From Lachnospira sp. UBA3790 (GTDB lineage: Bacteria; Bacillota; Clostridia; Lachnospirales; Lachnospiraceae), in NCBI GenBank assembly GCA_002369135.1, contig DFEY01000001.1, positions 242,714-306,713 of the forward strand: a stretch of DNA of 64,000 nucleotides, read 5' to 3'. Shown one piece after another: positions 7,739-15,034 of the stretch (within the stretch, counting starts at the first letter, position 1; every line of letters begins with the position of its first letter). The position numbers and the translations under genes are program-made. The notes beneath the pieces were generated by a model that was not told where the DNA came from, made no database searches, and worked only from the letters and a program-made list of their open reading frames with translations.

Positions 7739-9031
7739 ATGGACCGTTATGTAATTAAAGGTGGCAAACCACTTAGTGGTGAAGTAGAAGTGGGCGGAGC
7801 AAAGAACGCTGCGCTTGGTTTATTGGCCGCTGCTATTATGACAGACGAGGACGTTACAATAGAAAATTTACCAGATGTTAGTGATATTAATCAGTTGATT
7901 GATGCTATCGAAAACATCGGAGCAACTGTTACTAGAACTGACAGACATACTGTCACAATAAATGGAAGCACTATTAAATCTCATGTTGTTGATTATGAAC
8001 AGATGAGAAAGATTAGAGCTTCTTATTATTTGCTTGGAGCTTTACTTGGAAAGATGAGTAAGGCTGAGGTTGCACTTCCTGGTGGCTGCGCTATCGGAAG
8101 CAGACCTATTGATCAGCACTTGAAAGGTTTTAGAGCACTAGGAGCAGATATCATTACTGATCACGGTATGGTTAATGCTCAGGCTGAAAGACTTACAGGA
8201 AGCCACATTTTCTTTGACGTAGTCTCAGTAGGAGCTACTATCAATGTTATGCTTGCTGCTGTTAAGGCAGAGGGCAGAACTGTCATTGAGAACTGTGCGA
8301 AGGAGCCACACATAGTTGACGTTGCCAACATGCTTAACAGTATGGGCGCAAACATTCGTGGTGCTGGTACTGATAAGATTAGAATTCAAGGTGTTCCTTC
8401 ACTTCACGGCACTGTTTATAGCACTATTCCAGATCAAATTGAGGCTGGTACATTTATGTGTGCAGCAGCAGCTACAGGTGGAGAGGTATTAGTTAAAAAT
8501 GTAATCCCACGACATTTAGAGTCTATTTCATCTAAACTTATTGAAATGGGATGTACAGTTATTGAATACGATGATGCAGTTAGAGTAAAGGCTGGAGACT
8601 TTATAAGAGGAGCAAAGATTAAAACTCTTCCTTACCCAGGTTTCCCTACAGATATGCAGCCACAGATGACAGCTGTATTGTCATTAGCACATGGAAATAG
8701 TTCTGTTACAGAGAGTATCTTTGAAAACAGATTTAAATACGTAGATGAACTTAATAGAATGGGTGCCATTATAAAGGTAGAATCAAATGCAGCATTTATT
8801 ACTGGTGTAGGAGGATTGCAGGGAGCAGAAGTTTCCGCACCAGACTTGAGAGCGGGCGCTGCACTTGTTATAGCCGGATTGGCAGCAAACGGATTCACTA
8901 CAGTAAACGACATTGTTTATATCAAGAGAGGTTACGAGAGATTCGTTGAAAAATTAAAAGGACTAGGAGCTATTATTGATACAGCTAGTTCTGAAGAAGA
9001 AGAGCAGAAGTTTAAATTAAAGGTCGGATAA
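7739..9031 (+). CDS. murA: UDP-N-acetylglucosamine 1-carboxyvinyltransferase
   Basis: MurA transfers enolpyruvate from phosphoenolpyruvate to UDP-GlcNAc, the first committed step of peptidoglycan synthesis in the cytoplasm. The 430-residue protein has the N-terminal GGAKNAAL signature (about 18-25) and the fosfomycin-target loop LPGGCAIGSRPIDQH with catalytic C117. The C-terminus has the family motif DIVYIKRGYERFVEKL. The Cys means normal fosfomycin sensitivity at this enzyme is expected. RBS AGGAGAG lies before ATG 7739. A second MurA paralogue may exist elsewhere, as in many Firmicutes. Confidence 0.97.
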   Translation: MDRYVIKGGKPLSGEVEVGGAKNAALGLLAAAIMTDEDVTIENLPDVSDINQLIDAIENIGATVTRTDRHTVTINGSTIKSHVVDYEQMRKIRASYYLLGALLGKMSKAEVALPGGCAIGSRPIDQHLKGFRALGADIITDHGMVNAQAERLTGSHIFFDVVSVGATINVMLAAVKAEGRTVIENCAKEPHIVDVANMLNSMGANIRGAGTDKIRIQGVPSLHGTVYSTIPDQIEAGTFMCAAAATGGEVLVKNVIPRHLESISSKLIEMGCTVIEYDDAVRVKAGDFIRGAKIKTLPYPGFPTDMQPQMTAVLSLAHGNSSVTESIFENRFKYVDELNRMGAIIKVESNAAFITGVGGLQGAEVSAPDLRAGAALVIAGLAANGFTTVNDIVYIKRGYERFVEKLKGLGAIIDTASSEEEEQKFKLKVG

Positions 9032-9110
9032 ATAACATATTTATATTACAATTATTTACTAAAAACAATTTCAGAAGAGATAGTTTGAAGAACTTATAAA
9101 GGAGACTGAA

Positions 9111-10343
9111 ATGAAGAGATTATCATTACTTATAATTCCAATTTCCTTATTATTTTTAGGAGTGTTTGTTTTTACAGGCACTAAAGATGTTAAGGCTGCC
9201 TATGGTGATAGGGCTAGTTATACTCTAGAGCCATGGACTTTTTGGCAGACAGGTGTTACTACTGATATATGGAATCAGTGGGAATTAAATGCGTTTAATG
9301 GAGTATATCTTCCAGATGATAGTGATAAGTTCCCTGATTCAGTGGGACCAGACGGATCTACTGATTTCCTAAGAAGCTATACACATAAAAACCATTTCTT
9401 TGAGCATGGTAGCACTACTACACATCCTCATGTGGAAGACCCATATCAGTTAACATTATTTGGTGTTTCGCATGGATATGTAGCAGACATTGAGAGTAAT
9501 GGTTGGTCTGGAAAATGGATTCCAGATCCTACAGAGGCAGACCCAATAACTGACCCTCCAAAGTGGGGAGAAACTACAACATCTCAAGGAGAAACTACAT
9601 CATTCGTCCCATATCTAATGGACAACAACCCATACACACTTAGATGTTGGACAAAGGCTAATAATCTAAAGAAGAATAGAACATATACTTGGGTATTTGA
9701 TGCATATATTGAAGAAGGCGCATACATGGCAAAACTTGGCGGAAACGTGCCAGTTGATAACAAGTATGCAAAGATTGTTGGAACAAATGGTCAAGGAAAA
9801 ATCTTATTTGTAAGATATCTTGATATAACAACTACAAAAAAGAGATTCCAGTTTAACTTTGATATGGATAAGGAAAACTCTTCACTCAAGGTTGAGATGA
9901 TGTATGGAGCTTTCTTACTAGAAGGACCAATCATCAAACATGAGGAAGTTGTTTGGACTGGTAAAGTTCATATTGAAAATTGCGATATTATTCAGGGTAA
10001 CTTGAATGAGCCACAGGTAGAGACTACTACTAGAAGACGAGGCGGTGGCGGTGGTGATTCAGTATGGTACGATGAACCAGAAAAAATTACTGGTGTGAAG
10101 GCTAAATCAAAAGCTAAGAAATCAATTACTCTATCTTGGAGTAGAGAAGAGAATTCTACAAAGTACCAATACAATTACGCACTAAAGAAAAACTTCAAGG
10201 GTGGAAAGAAGAAGTACACCACAAAGAATAAAGTTAAAATTAAAAAGCTTAAGAGAAAGAAAACATACTACTTCAGAGTTCGAGGTATGAACGACGAATA
10301 CACAGGTTCATGGAGTTCGAAGAAGAAGTGCAAAGTTAAATAA
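9111..10343 (+). CDS. Secreted protein with beta-sandwich domain and basic FnIII-like tail
   Basis: This 410-residue secreted protein has a signal peptide (1 to about 29, hydrophobic LLIIPISLLFLGVFVFTG, cut near KAAYG). A Trp/Tyr-rich central region (about 35-305) has the look of carbohydrate-binding beta sandwiches. A Thr/Arg/Gly linker (TTTRRRGGGGGDS, about 305-320) leads to a C-terminal fibronectin-III-like domain (about 325-410) that is very rich in Lys. The same kind of basic C-terminal domain ends several secreted proteins between 53 and 62 kb. No catalytic motif is seen. AAGGAG precedes ATG 9111, and there is no clear terminator between murA and this gene. Confidence 0.75.
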   Translation: MKRLSLLIIPISLLFLGVFVFTGTKDVKAAYGDRASYTLEPWTFWQTGVTTDIWNQWELNAFNGVYLPDDSDKFPDSVGPDGSTDFLRSYTHKNHFFEHGSTTTHPHVEDPYQLTLFGVSHGYVADIESNGWSGKWIPDPTEADPITDPPKWGETTTSQGETTSFVPYLMDNNPYTLRCWTKANNLKKNRTYTWVFDAYIEEGAYMAKLGGNVPVDNKYAKIVGTNGQGKILFVRYLDITTTKKRFQFNFDMDKENSSLKVEMMYGAFLLEGPIIKHEEVVWTGKVHIENCDIIQGNLNEPQVETTTRRRGGGGGDSVWYDEPEKITGVKAKSKAKKSITLSWSREENSTKYQYNYALKKNFKGGKKKYTTKNKVKIKKLKRKKTYYFRVRGMNDEYTGSWSSKKKCKVK

Positions 10344-10369
10344 TAATTAAATATTTATAGAATTATAAT

Positions 10370-10408
10370 AAGATTAGTCAATAAAACTTGACTAATCTTA
10401 TTTTATTT
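10370..10408 (+). terminator. Intrinsic terminator
   Basis: AAGATTAGTCA (10370-10380) pairs with TGACTAATCTT (10389-10399) and is followed by a T-rich run, closing the secreted-protein gene. Confidence 0.85.
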
Positions 10409-10429
10409 GTTATAAATATGTGTAATATA

Positions 10430-10482
10430 GGTCAAATTAACTGACCAATATTATTGCAAACAGAGTATTTATAGCATAATAC
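10430..10482 (+). promoter_or_regulatory. Promoter of leuA-araC with upstream inverted repeat
   Basis: TTGCAA (10454-10459), a 17-base spacer and TAATAC (10477-10482) form the promoter. Just upstream, GGTCA-N7-TGACC (10430-10446) is a perfect inverted repeat and a candidate operator, possibly for the AraC domain carried by the gene product itself. No T-box or leucine leader peptide was recognised. Confidence 0.55.
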
Positions 10483-10499
10483 TAGAAAGAGGTAACGTT

Positions 10500-12488
10500 A
10501 TGGAGAATTTTAAAAAGTACAAAAGACAGTATTTTATGCCACCGGAAGCTACTTACGATTGGGTGAAGAAAGACTATATCGAAGAAGCTCCTATTTGGTG
10601 TAGTGTTGATTTGCGCGATGGTAACCAAGCGCTTATCGAGCCAATGAGTCTTGATGAAAAGTTGGAATTTTTCCAGTTACTCGTAGATATAGGTTTCAAG
10701 GAAATAGAAGTGGGATTCCCAGCAGCTTCTCAGACAGAGTATGATTTTATGCGTGCACTCATTGAGCGCGACATGATCCCTGATGATGTAACGGTACAAG
10801 TTTTAACTCAGGCTAGAGAGCATATCATCAAGAAAACTTTCGAGGCTGTTAAGGGTGCAAAGCATGCAGTAATCCACCTTTACAATTCAACTTCTGTCGC
10901 TCAAAGAGAGCAGGTGTTTAAGAAGAGTAAAGAAGAGATTAAGCAGATTGCTATAGACGGAGCTGAACTTCTAAACAAGCTAGCTTCTGAAGTGGATGGT
11001 AACTTCTCATTTGAGTATTCACCTGAAAGTTTCCCTGGCACAGAAGTGGACTACGCATTGGAAGTATGTAATGCGGTACTTGATGTTTGGAAACCAAAGA
11101 AAGAAAACAAAGTAATCATTAACATTCCAGCTACAGTGGAAAATGCTATGCCACATGTGTTTGCTACGCAGGTTGAGTATATGCACAAAAACTTGAAGTA
11201 CAGAGATGCAGTTACTATTTCAGTTCACCCTCACAATGACAGAGGTTGTGGAGTGGCTACTGCAGAACTTTCAGTACTTGCTGGGGCAGATAGAATAGAG
11301 GGAACGCTTTTCGGAAACGGAGAGCGTACAGGTAACGTGGATATCGTGACACTTGCTATGAACATGTTCTCACATGGTGTAGATCCGAAGTTAGACTTTA
11401 GTGATATGCCTAAAATCTGTGAACTATACGAGCGTGTTACTCGCATGCAGGTTGGCCCTCGTCAACCATACGCAGGTGATTTGGTATTTACAGCATTCTC
11501 TGGTTCTCACCAGGATGCCATCGCCAAAGGAATGGCTTGCCGTGATGCAGATCCAGAAGGCAAATGGAATGTTCCTTATCTTCCTATCGACCCAGTGGAT
11601 GTTGGAAGAACTTACGACTCAGACGTTATTAGAATTAACTCTCAGTCTGGTAAGGGCGGCGTAAGCTACGTTCTAAAACAAAACTATGGCCTATCTATTC
11701 CACAGGAGATGCGCGAAGAAGTTGGCTATATGATTAAGGACGTCTCTGATAAAGAACACGCTGAACTATCCCCAGAGACTATCTATCGAATCTTTGAGGA
11801 TAAGTATGTTAATAACACATCTGTATTTGCGGTTCCTGAAGTTCACTTCAAACAGACTAGAGGAATCACTTCAGATGTCACAATGGTTTACAAAGATAAG
11901 AAGAGAGTTATCAAGAGTACTGGTAACGGAAGATTGGATGCTGTTAGTAACGCGTTCAAATCATTCTTTGATATAAGCTATGAACTTTCATTTTACGAGG
12001 AGCACTCACTTTCTCGTGGGTCATCGTCAAAGGCCGTTTCATACGTGGGAATCAGTTGCAACGGAACAATGTTCTGGGGCGTTGGAATAGATGAAGATAT
12101 TATCAAATCTTCAATCAACGCTTTAACTTCAGCTGTTAACCAGTATGTGGCTACCCTGAAAGACAAAGATGATCAGGATGAGAGACTAACAGAAATCTTA
12201 AACTACATTAATACAAATTATTTGTCGGTGACACTTGATGAGTTGGCAGAAGAGTTTGAACTTACCAAAACATATCTTTCAAAATATATTAAAGATAAAT
12301 CGGGTAAGACATTTGGAGATATCGTAACTAATGTTCGTATGAAGAAAGCGAGAGCGATGCTAAAGAGTGGAAACAAAAACGTGGAAACTATTGCACACGA
12401 AGTTGGATATCAGAATGTTGAAAACTTTACTAGAACTTTCAAGAAGAAATACGGCATGACACCAGTTCAGTTTAGGAATTCTAAGTAG
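10500..12488 (+). CDS. leuA: 2-isopropylmalate synthase fused to an AraC-type DNA-binding domain
   Basis: The N-terminal TIM barrel condenses acetyl-CoA and 2-ketoisovalerate in leucine synthesis. It shows SVDLRDGNQ with catalytic R39, the metal motif H243-P-H245-N-D, and GNGERTGNVD. A linker region and the LeuA allosteric (leucine-binding) domain follow (about 425-550, with SYVGISCNGTMFWGVGID near its end). Residues 561-662 form a complete AraC/XylS double helix-turn-helix (LDELAEEFELTKTYLSKYIK, then VETIAHEVGYQNVENFTRTF and KKYGMTPVQFR). Ordinary type 2 LeuA proteins stop at about 560 residues, so this is a true extra domain in one unbroken reading frame. An allosteric leucine sensor joined to a DNA reader suggests direct feedback on transcription; that is inference. 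AGAGG precedes ATG 10500. Confidence 0.9.
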   Translation: MENFKKYKRQYFMPPEATYDWVKKDYIEEAPIWCSVDLRDGNQALIEPMSLDEKLEFFQLLVDIGFKEIEVGFPAASQTEYDFMRALIERDMIPDDVTVQVLTQAREHIIKKTFEAVKGAKHAVIHLYNSTSVAQREQVFKKSKEEIKQIAIDGAELLNKLASEVDGNFSFEYSPESFPGTEVDYALEVCNAVLDVWKPKKENKVIINIPATVENAMPHVFATQVEYMHKNLKYRDAVTISVHPHNDRGCGVATAELSVLAGADRIEGTLFGNGERTGNVDIVTLAMNMFSHGVDPKLDFSDMPKICELYERVTRMQVGPRQPYAGDLVFTAFSGSHQDAIAKGMACRDADPEGKWNVPYLPIDPVDVGRTYDSDVIRINSQSGKGGVSYVLKQNYGLSIPQEMREEVGYMIKDVSDKEHAELSPETIYRIFEDKYVNNTSVFAVPEVHFKQTRGITSDVTMVYKDKKRVIKSTGNGRLDAVSNAFKSFFDISYELSFYEEHSLSRGSSSKAVSYVGISCNGTMFWGVGIDEDIIKSSINALTSAVNQYVATLKDKDDQDERLTEILNYINTNYLSVTLDELAEEFELTKTYLSKYIKDKSGKTFGDIVTNVRMKKARAMLKSGNKNVETIAHEVGYQNVENFTRTFKKKYGMTPVQFRNSK

Positions 12489-12528
12489 TTAGTGTTATAA
12501 TATCAAAAGAAAAAATTAAGGAGTTAAC

Positions 12529-13695
12529 ATGAGTAATAGATTATTTACATCAGAATCAGTGACAGAGGGACATCCAGATAAAATCTGCGATCAAATCTCT
12601 GATGCTATATTAGACGAGTTGATAAAGCAGGACCCACAGAGTCGTGTTGCTTGCGAGACCTCCATTACTACCGGTTTGGTTTTGGTGATGGGTGAGGTTT
12701 CAACTAGCGGATATGTTGATATTCAGAAAGTAGTTAGAGACACAATCCGTGATATCGGATACACTCGCGCTAAGTTTGGCTTTGACGCGGACACTTGTGG
12801 TGTGCTGGTGGCTTTAGATGAGCAGTCAGCAGACATCGCAATGGGTGTTGATAAAGCGCTAGAAGCCAGAGAAGGTGAAAAGGCAGAAGATATGGAAACT
12901 GGTGCCGGAGATCAAGGTATGATGTTTGGCTATGCTACAAATGAGACTGAAGAGTACATGCCTTATCCTATTTCTTTGGCGCACAAGCTTACAAAGAGAC
13001 TTTCGAGTGTGAGAAAAGATGGAACTCTTGAGTACCTTCGTCCTGATGGAAAGGCACAGGTTACTATTGAGTACGATAAAAACGATAAACCGGTTAGAGT
13101 TAACACTATCGTTGTCTCTACTCAGCACGACCCTGATGTTACTCAGGAACAGATTCACAAGGATATAAAAGAACAGGTGATAGATGCAGTGGTTGATAGC
13201 AATATGATGGATGATGATACAAATATTTTCATCAATCCAACAGGCCGCTTCGTAATAGGCGGACCTAACGGAGATGCTGGACTTACTGGTCGAAAGATTA
13301 TTGTTGATACTTACGGTGGATATGCTAGACACGGAGGTGGAGCCTTCTCCGGCAAAGACTGCACAAAGGTGGACCGCTCGGCAGCTTACGCAGCACGTTA
13401 TGTTGCAAAGAACATAGTAGCAGCAGGACTTGCTGATAAGTGTGAGATTCAGTTGTCATACGCTATCGGTGTAGCACACCCAACATCTATTTCAGTTGAT
13501 ACATTTGGAACAGGAAAGAAATCAGAAGAAGAGTTAATTGAAATAATCAATAACAATTTTGATCTTACTCCAAATGGAATTATCAAAATGTTAGATTTAC
13601 GTAGACCTATCTATAAACAGACAGCTGCATACGGACATTTTGGTAGAGATGATATTAATGTTCCTTGGGAAGAAATAATCGAGTTAAAGTATTAA
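12529..13695 (+). CDS. metK: S-adenosylmethionine synthase
   Basis: MetK makes S-adenosylmethionine from methionine and ATP. At 388 residues it shows the family landmarks: FTSESVTEGHPDKICDQISD at the N-terminus, GAGDQGMMFGYATNET (about 124-139), GGPNGDAGLTGRKIIVDTYG and the P-loop-like GGGAFSGKDCTKVDRSAAY. AAGGAG precedes ATG 12529. Only 40 bases separate it from the upstream leuA-araC stop, so there is no room for a SAM riboswitch; a TATAAT at about 12496-12501 may give a local promoter. Confidence 0.97.
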   Translation: MSNRLFTSESVTEGHPDKICDQISDAILDELIKQDPQSRVACETSITTGLVLVMGEVSTSGYVDIQKVVRDTIRDIGYTRAKFGFDADTCGVLVALDEQSADIAMGVDKALEAREGEKAEDMETGAGDQGMMFGYATNETEEYMPYPISLAHKLTKRLSSVRKDGTLEYLRPDGKAQVTIEYDKNDKPVRVNTIVVSTQHDPDVTQEQIHKDIKEQVIDAVVDSNMMDDDTNIFINPTGRFVIGGPNGDAGLTGRKIIVDTYGGYARHGGGAFSGKDCTKVDRSAAYAARYVAKNIVAAGLADKCEIQLSYAIGVAHPTSISVDTFGTGKKSEEELIEIINNNFDLTPNGIIKMLDLRRPIYKQTAAYGHFGRDDINVPWEEIIELKY

Positions 13696-13696
13696 G

Positions 13697-14092
13697 ATGA
13701 AATTCAAAAGTTTTATGAAAGAGCATTCAGACAAAATAATTGCCGTTACCGCGGTAATTATTTTGTATACAATATTTTTAAATAGTATTGGATGTCCTAT
13801 AAAATTCACTACAGGTGTATCGTGTATGGGATGTGGTATGACAAGAGCACTGTGGGCTGCAGTTAGACTACACTTTACGGATGCTTTCTATTTTCATCCG
13901 CTCTGGCCATTGGTTATAGTGTGGATTCCAGTATTTATTTTCAGAAAGAAAATAAATAAGAATGCTTTTAAAGCATTTCTCACATTTACTATAGCGGCAT
14001 TCATTGTTGTATATTTCATAAGAATGTTTGATCCACACAATCACGTAGTGGTCTTCGAACCACAAAACAGCATTTTAGGTAGATTCAATTAA
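13697..14092 (+). CDS. DUF2752 family membrane protein
   Basis: This 131-residue membrane protein has at least three hydrophobic segments and the DUF2752 signature: GCPIKFTTGVSCMGCGMTRA (Cys-rich loop, about 34-53) followed by an FHPLWPL segment. The family's function is unknown. The ATG is one base after the metK stop, so translation is probably coupled. The 3' end overlaps the converging pyridoxamine kinase gene by 18 bases. Confidence 0.85.
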   Translation: MKFKSFMKEHSDKIIAVTAVIILYTIFLNSIGCPIKFTTGVSCMGCGMTRALWAAVRLHFTDAFYFHPLWPLVIVWIPVFIFRKKINKNAFKAFLTFTIAAFIVVYFIRMFDPHNHVVVFEPQNSILGRFN

Positions 14093-14914
14093 ATCTACCA
14101 AAAATGGTATTTCTTTTTCGAAGTTTACTCCGTAATCCACAGAGTCTGGATCATTGTAAGTGTTCAGTATAGCAGCTCGTGTAAAGTCGGCTGCTATTTT
14201 TAATGCCTCATAAACTGATTTATCATTCATCAGTGCGCCAGTAAATGTACTAGCAAACACATCTCCAGTACCGTGAGATTTCATATCTACTTTTTCATTT
14301 CCGTAACTGTAGAATTCTTCTTTCTCAGTATCATATCCCATAAATCCAAACTTGCCATCTTCCAACTCTACACCAGTTATAACCGCATGTTTTGGACCAA
14401 ACTTTGCAAGTTTAAGTAGCAAGTCTTTAACCTCATCTATACTAGCATCCTCGCCAGGATATTTTACACCAAGCATTAGTGATGCCTCGGAAATATTTGG
14501 AAGTATAATATCAGCCTTCCCACATAACTTTGACATTTCTTTGGCGAAGACTTCGTCAAAACCAGCATAAAGCTGTCCGTTATCTGCCATAGCTGGATCC
14601 ATAATAATAACGTTGTCGTCTTTCTTAAAGGTGTCGAAGTAATCCGCCACTATATCTATCTGTCTTTTTGAACCAAGGTATCCAGTGTAGATAGCGTCAA
14701 ACTTAAAGCCTTCTTTTTTCCAATGCTCCTTGATTGGCTCCATATCATCCGTCAAATCTCTAAACGTAAAATCACTAAACTGCGTGTGCGTCGAAAGCAC
14801 AGCAGTAGGAACGATAGAACACTCCATTCCCATCGCAGAAATGATAGGAAGAGCCACAGTCAGTGAACATTTTCCTACACAAGATATGTCTTGAATACTC
14901 ATTACTCGTTTCAT
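14075..14914 (-). CDS. pdxY: Pyridoxamine/pyridoxal kinase
   Basis: This ribokinase-superfamily enzyme (279 residues) phosphorylates vitamin B6 vitamers in PLP salvage. Landmarks are SIQDISCVGKCSLTVALPII (about 6-25), DAIYTGYLGS, the DPAMADNG substrate segment, and the anion-hole/catalytic motif HGTGDVFASTFTGAL (about 215-229, Asp as base). It is transcribed away from a MocR/PdxR-type regulator, the usual arrangement when that regulator controls B6 genes. GGAGAA precedes ATG 14914. The symbol pdxY/pdxK is used loosely for this clostridial group. Confidence 0.9.
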   Translation of the reverse strand: MKRVMSIQDISCVGKCSLTVALPIISAMGMECSIVPTAVLSTHTQFSDFTFRDLTDDMEPIKEHWKKEGFKFDAIYTGYLGSKRQIDIVADYFDTFKKDDNVIIMDPAMADNGQLYAGFDEVFAKEMSKLCGKADIILPNISEASLMLGVKYPGEDASIDEVKDLLLKLAKFGPKHAVITGVELEDGKFGFMGYDTEKEEFYSYGNEKVDMKSHGTGDVFASTFTGALMNDKSVYEALKIAADFTRAAILNTYNDPDSVDYGVNFEKEIPFLVDLIEST

Positions 14915-14963
14915 AATAATTCTCCTAAAACAAGGGCGAAAGGCCCCTAAATTATTTGAAATT

Positions 14964-15018
14964 ATAATACTTTAGTGGTATTATGAGAATAACCAAAAAC
15001 AGAAAAAATAATAATACC
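14964..15018. promoter_or_regulatory. Inverted and repeated ATAATAC boxes between pdx kinase and MocR gene
   Basis: ATAATAC (14964-14970) and GTATTAT (14978-14984) form a perfect 7-7-7 inverted repeat. A third copy, ATAATACC (15011-15018), is the exact reverse complement of GGTATTAT at 14977-14984. Repeated short boxes in the divergent gap are typical of MocR-type autoregulators, so this is a candidate binding site for the adjacent regulator. Confidence 0.5.
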
Positions 15019-15034
15019 AGAAAAGGAACAGGTT

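Noticed and set aside
12489..12528. Possible SAM riboswitch before metK
   Set aside because: The gap is only 40 bases and has no stem pattern of a SAM aptamer.
12859..13332. A 157-codon minus-strand frame opposite metK
   Set aside because: It lies wholly inside metK on the other strand with no promoter or RBS; a shadow of the real gene.
14078..14099. Inverted repeat GGTAGATT-CAATTA-AATCTACC where two converging genes overlap
   Set aside because: It resembles a bidirectional terminator, but the flanks are A-rich downstream on both strands, so no T-tract follows in either direction; it also lies within both coding ends.
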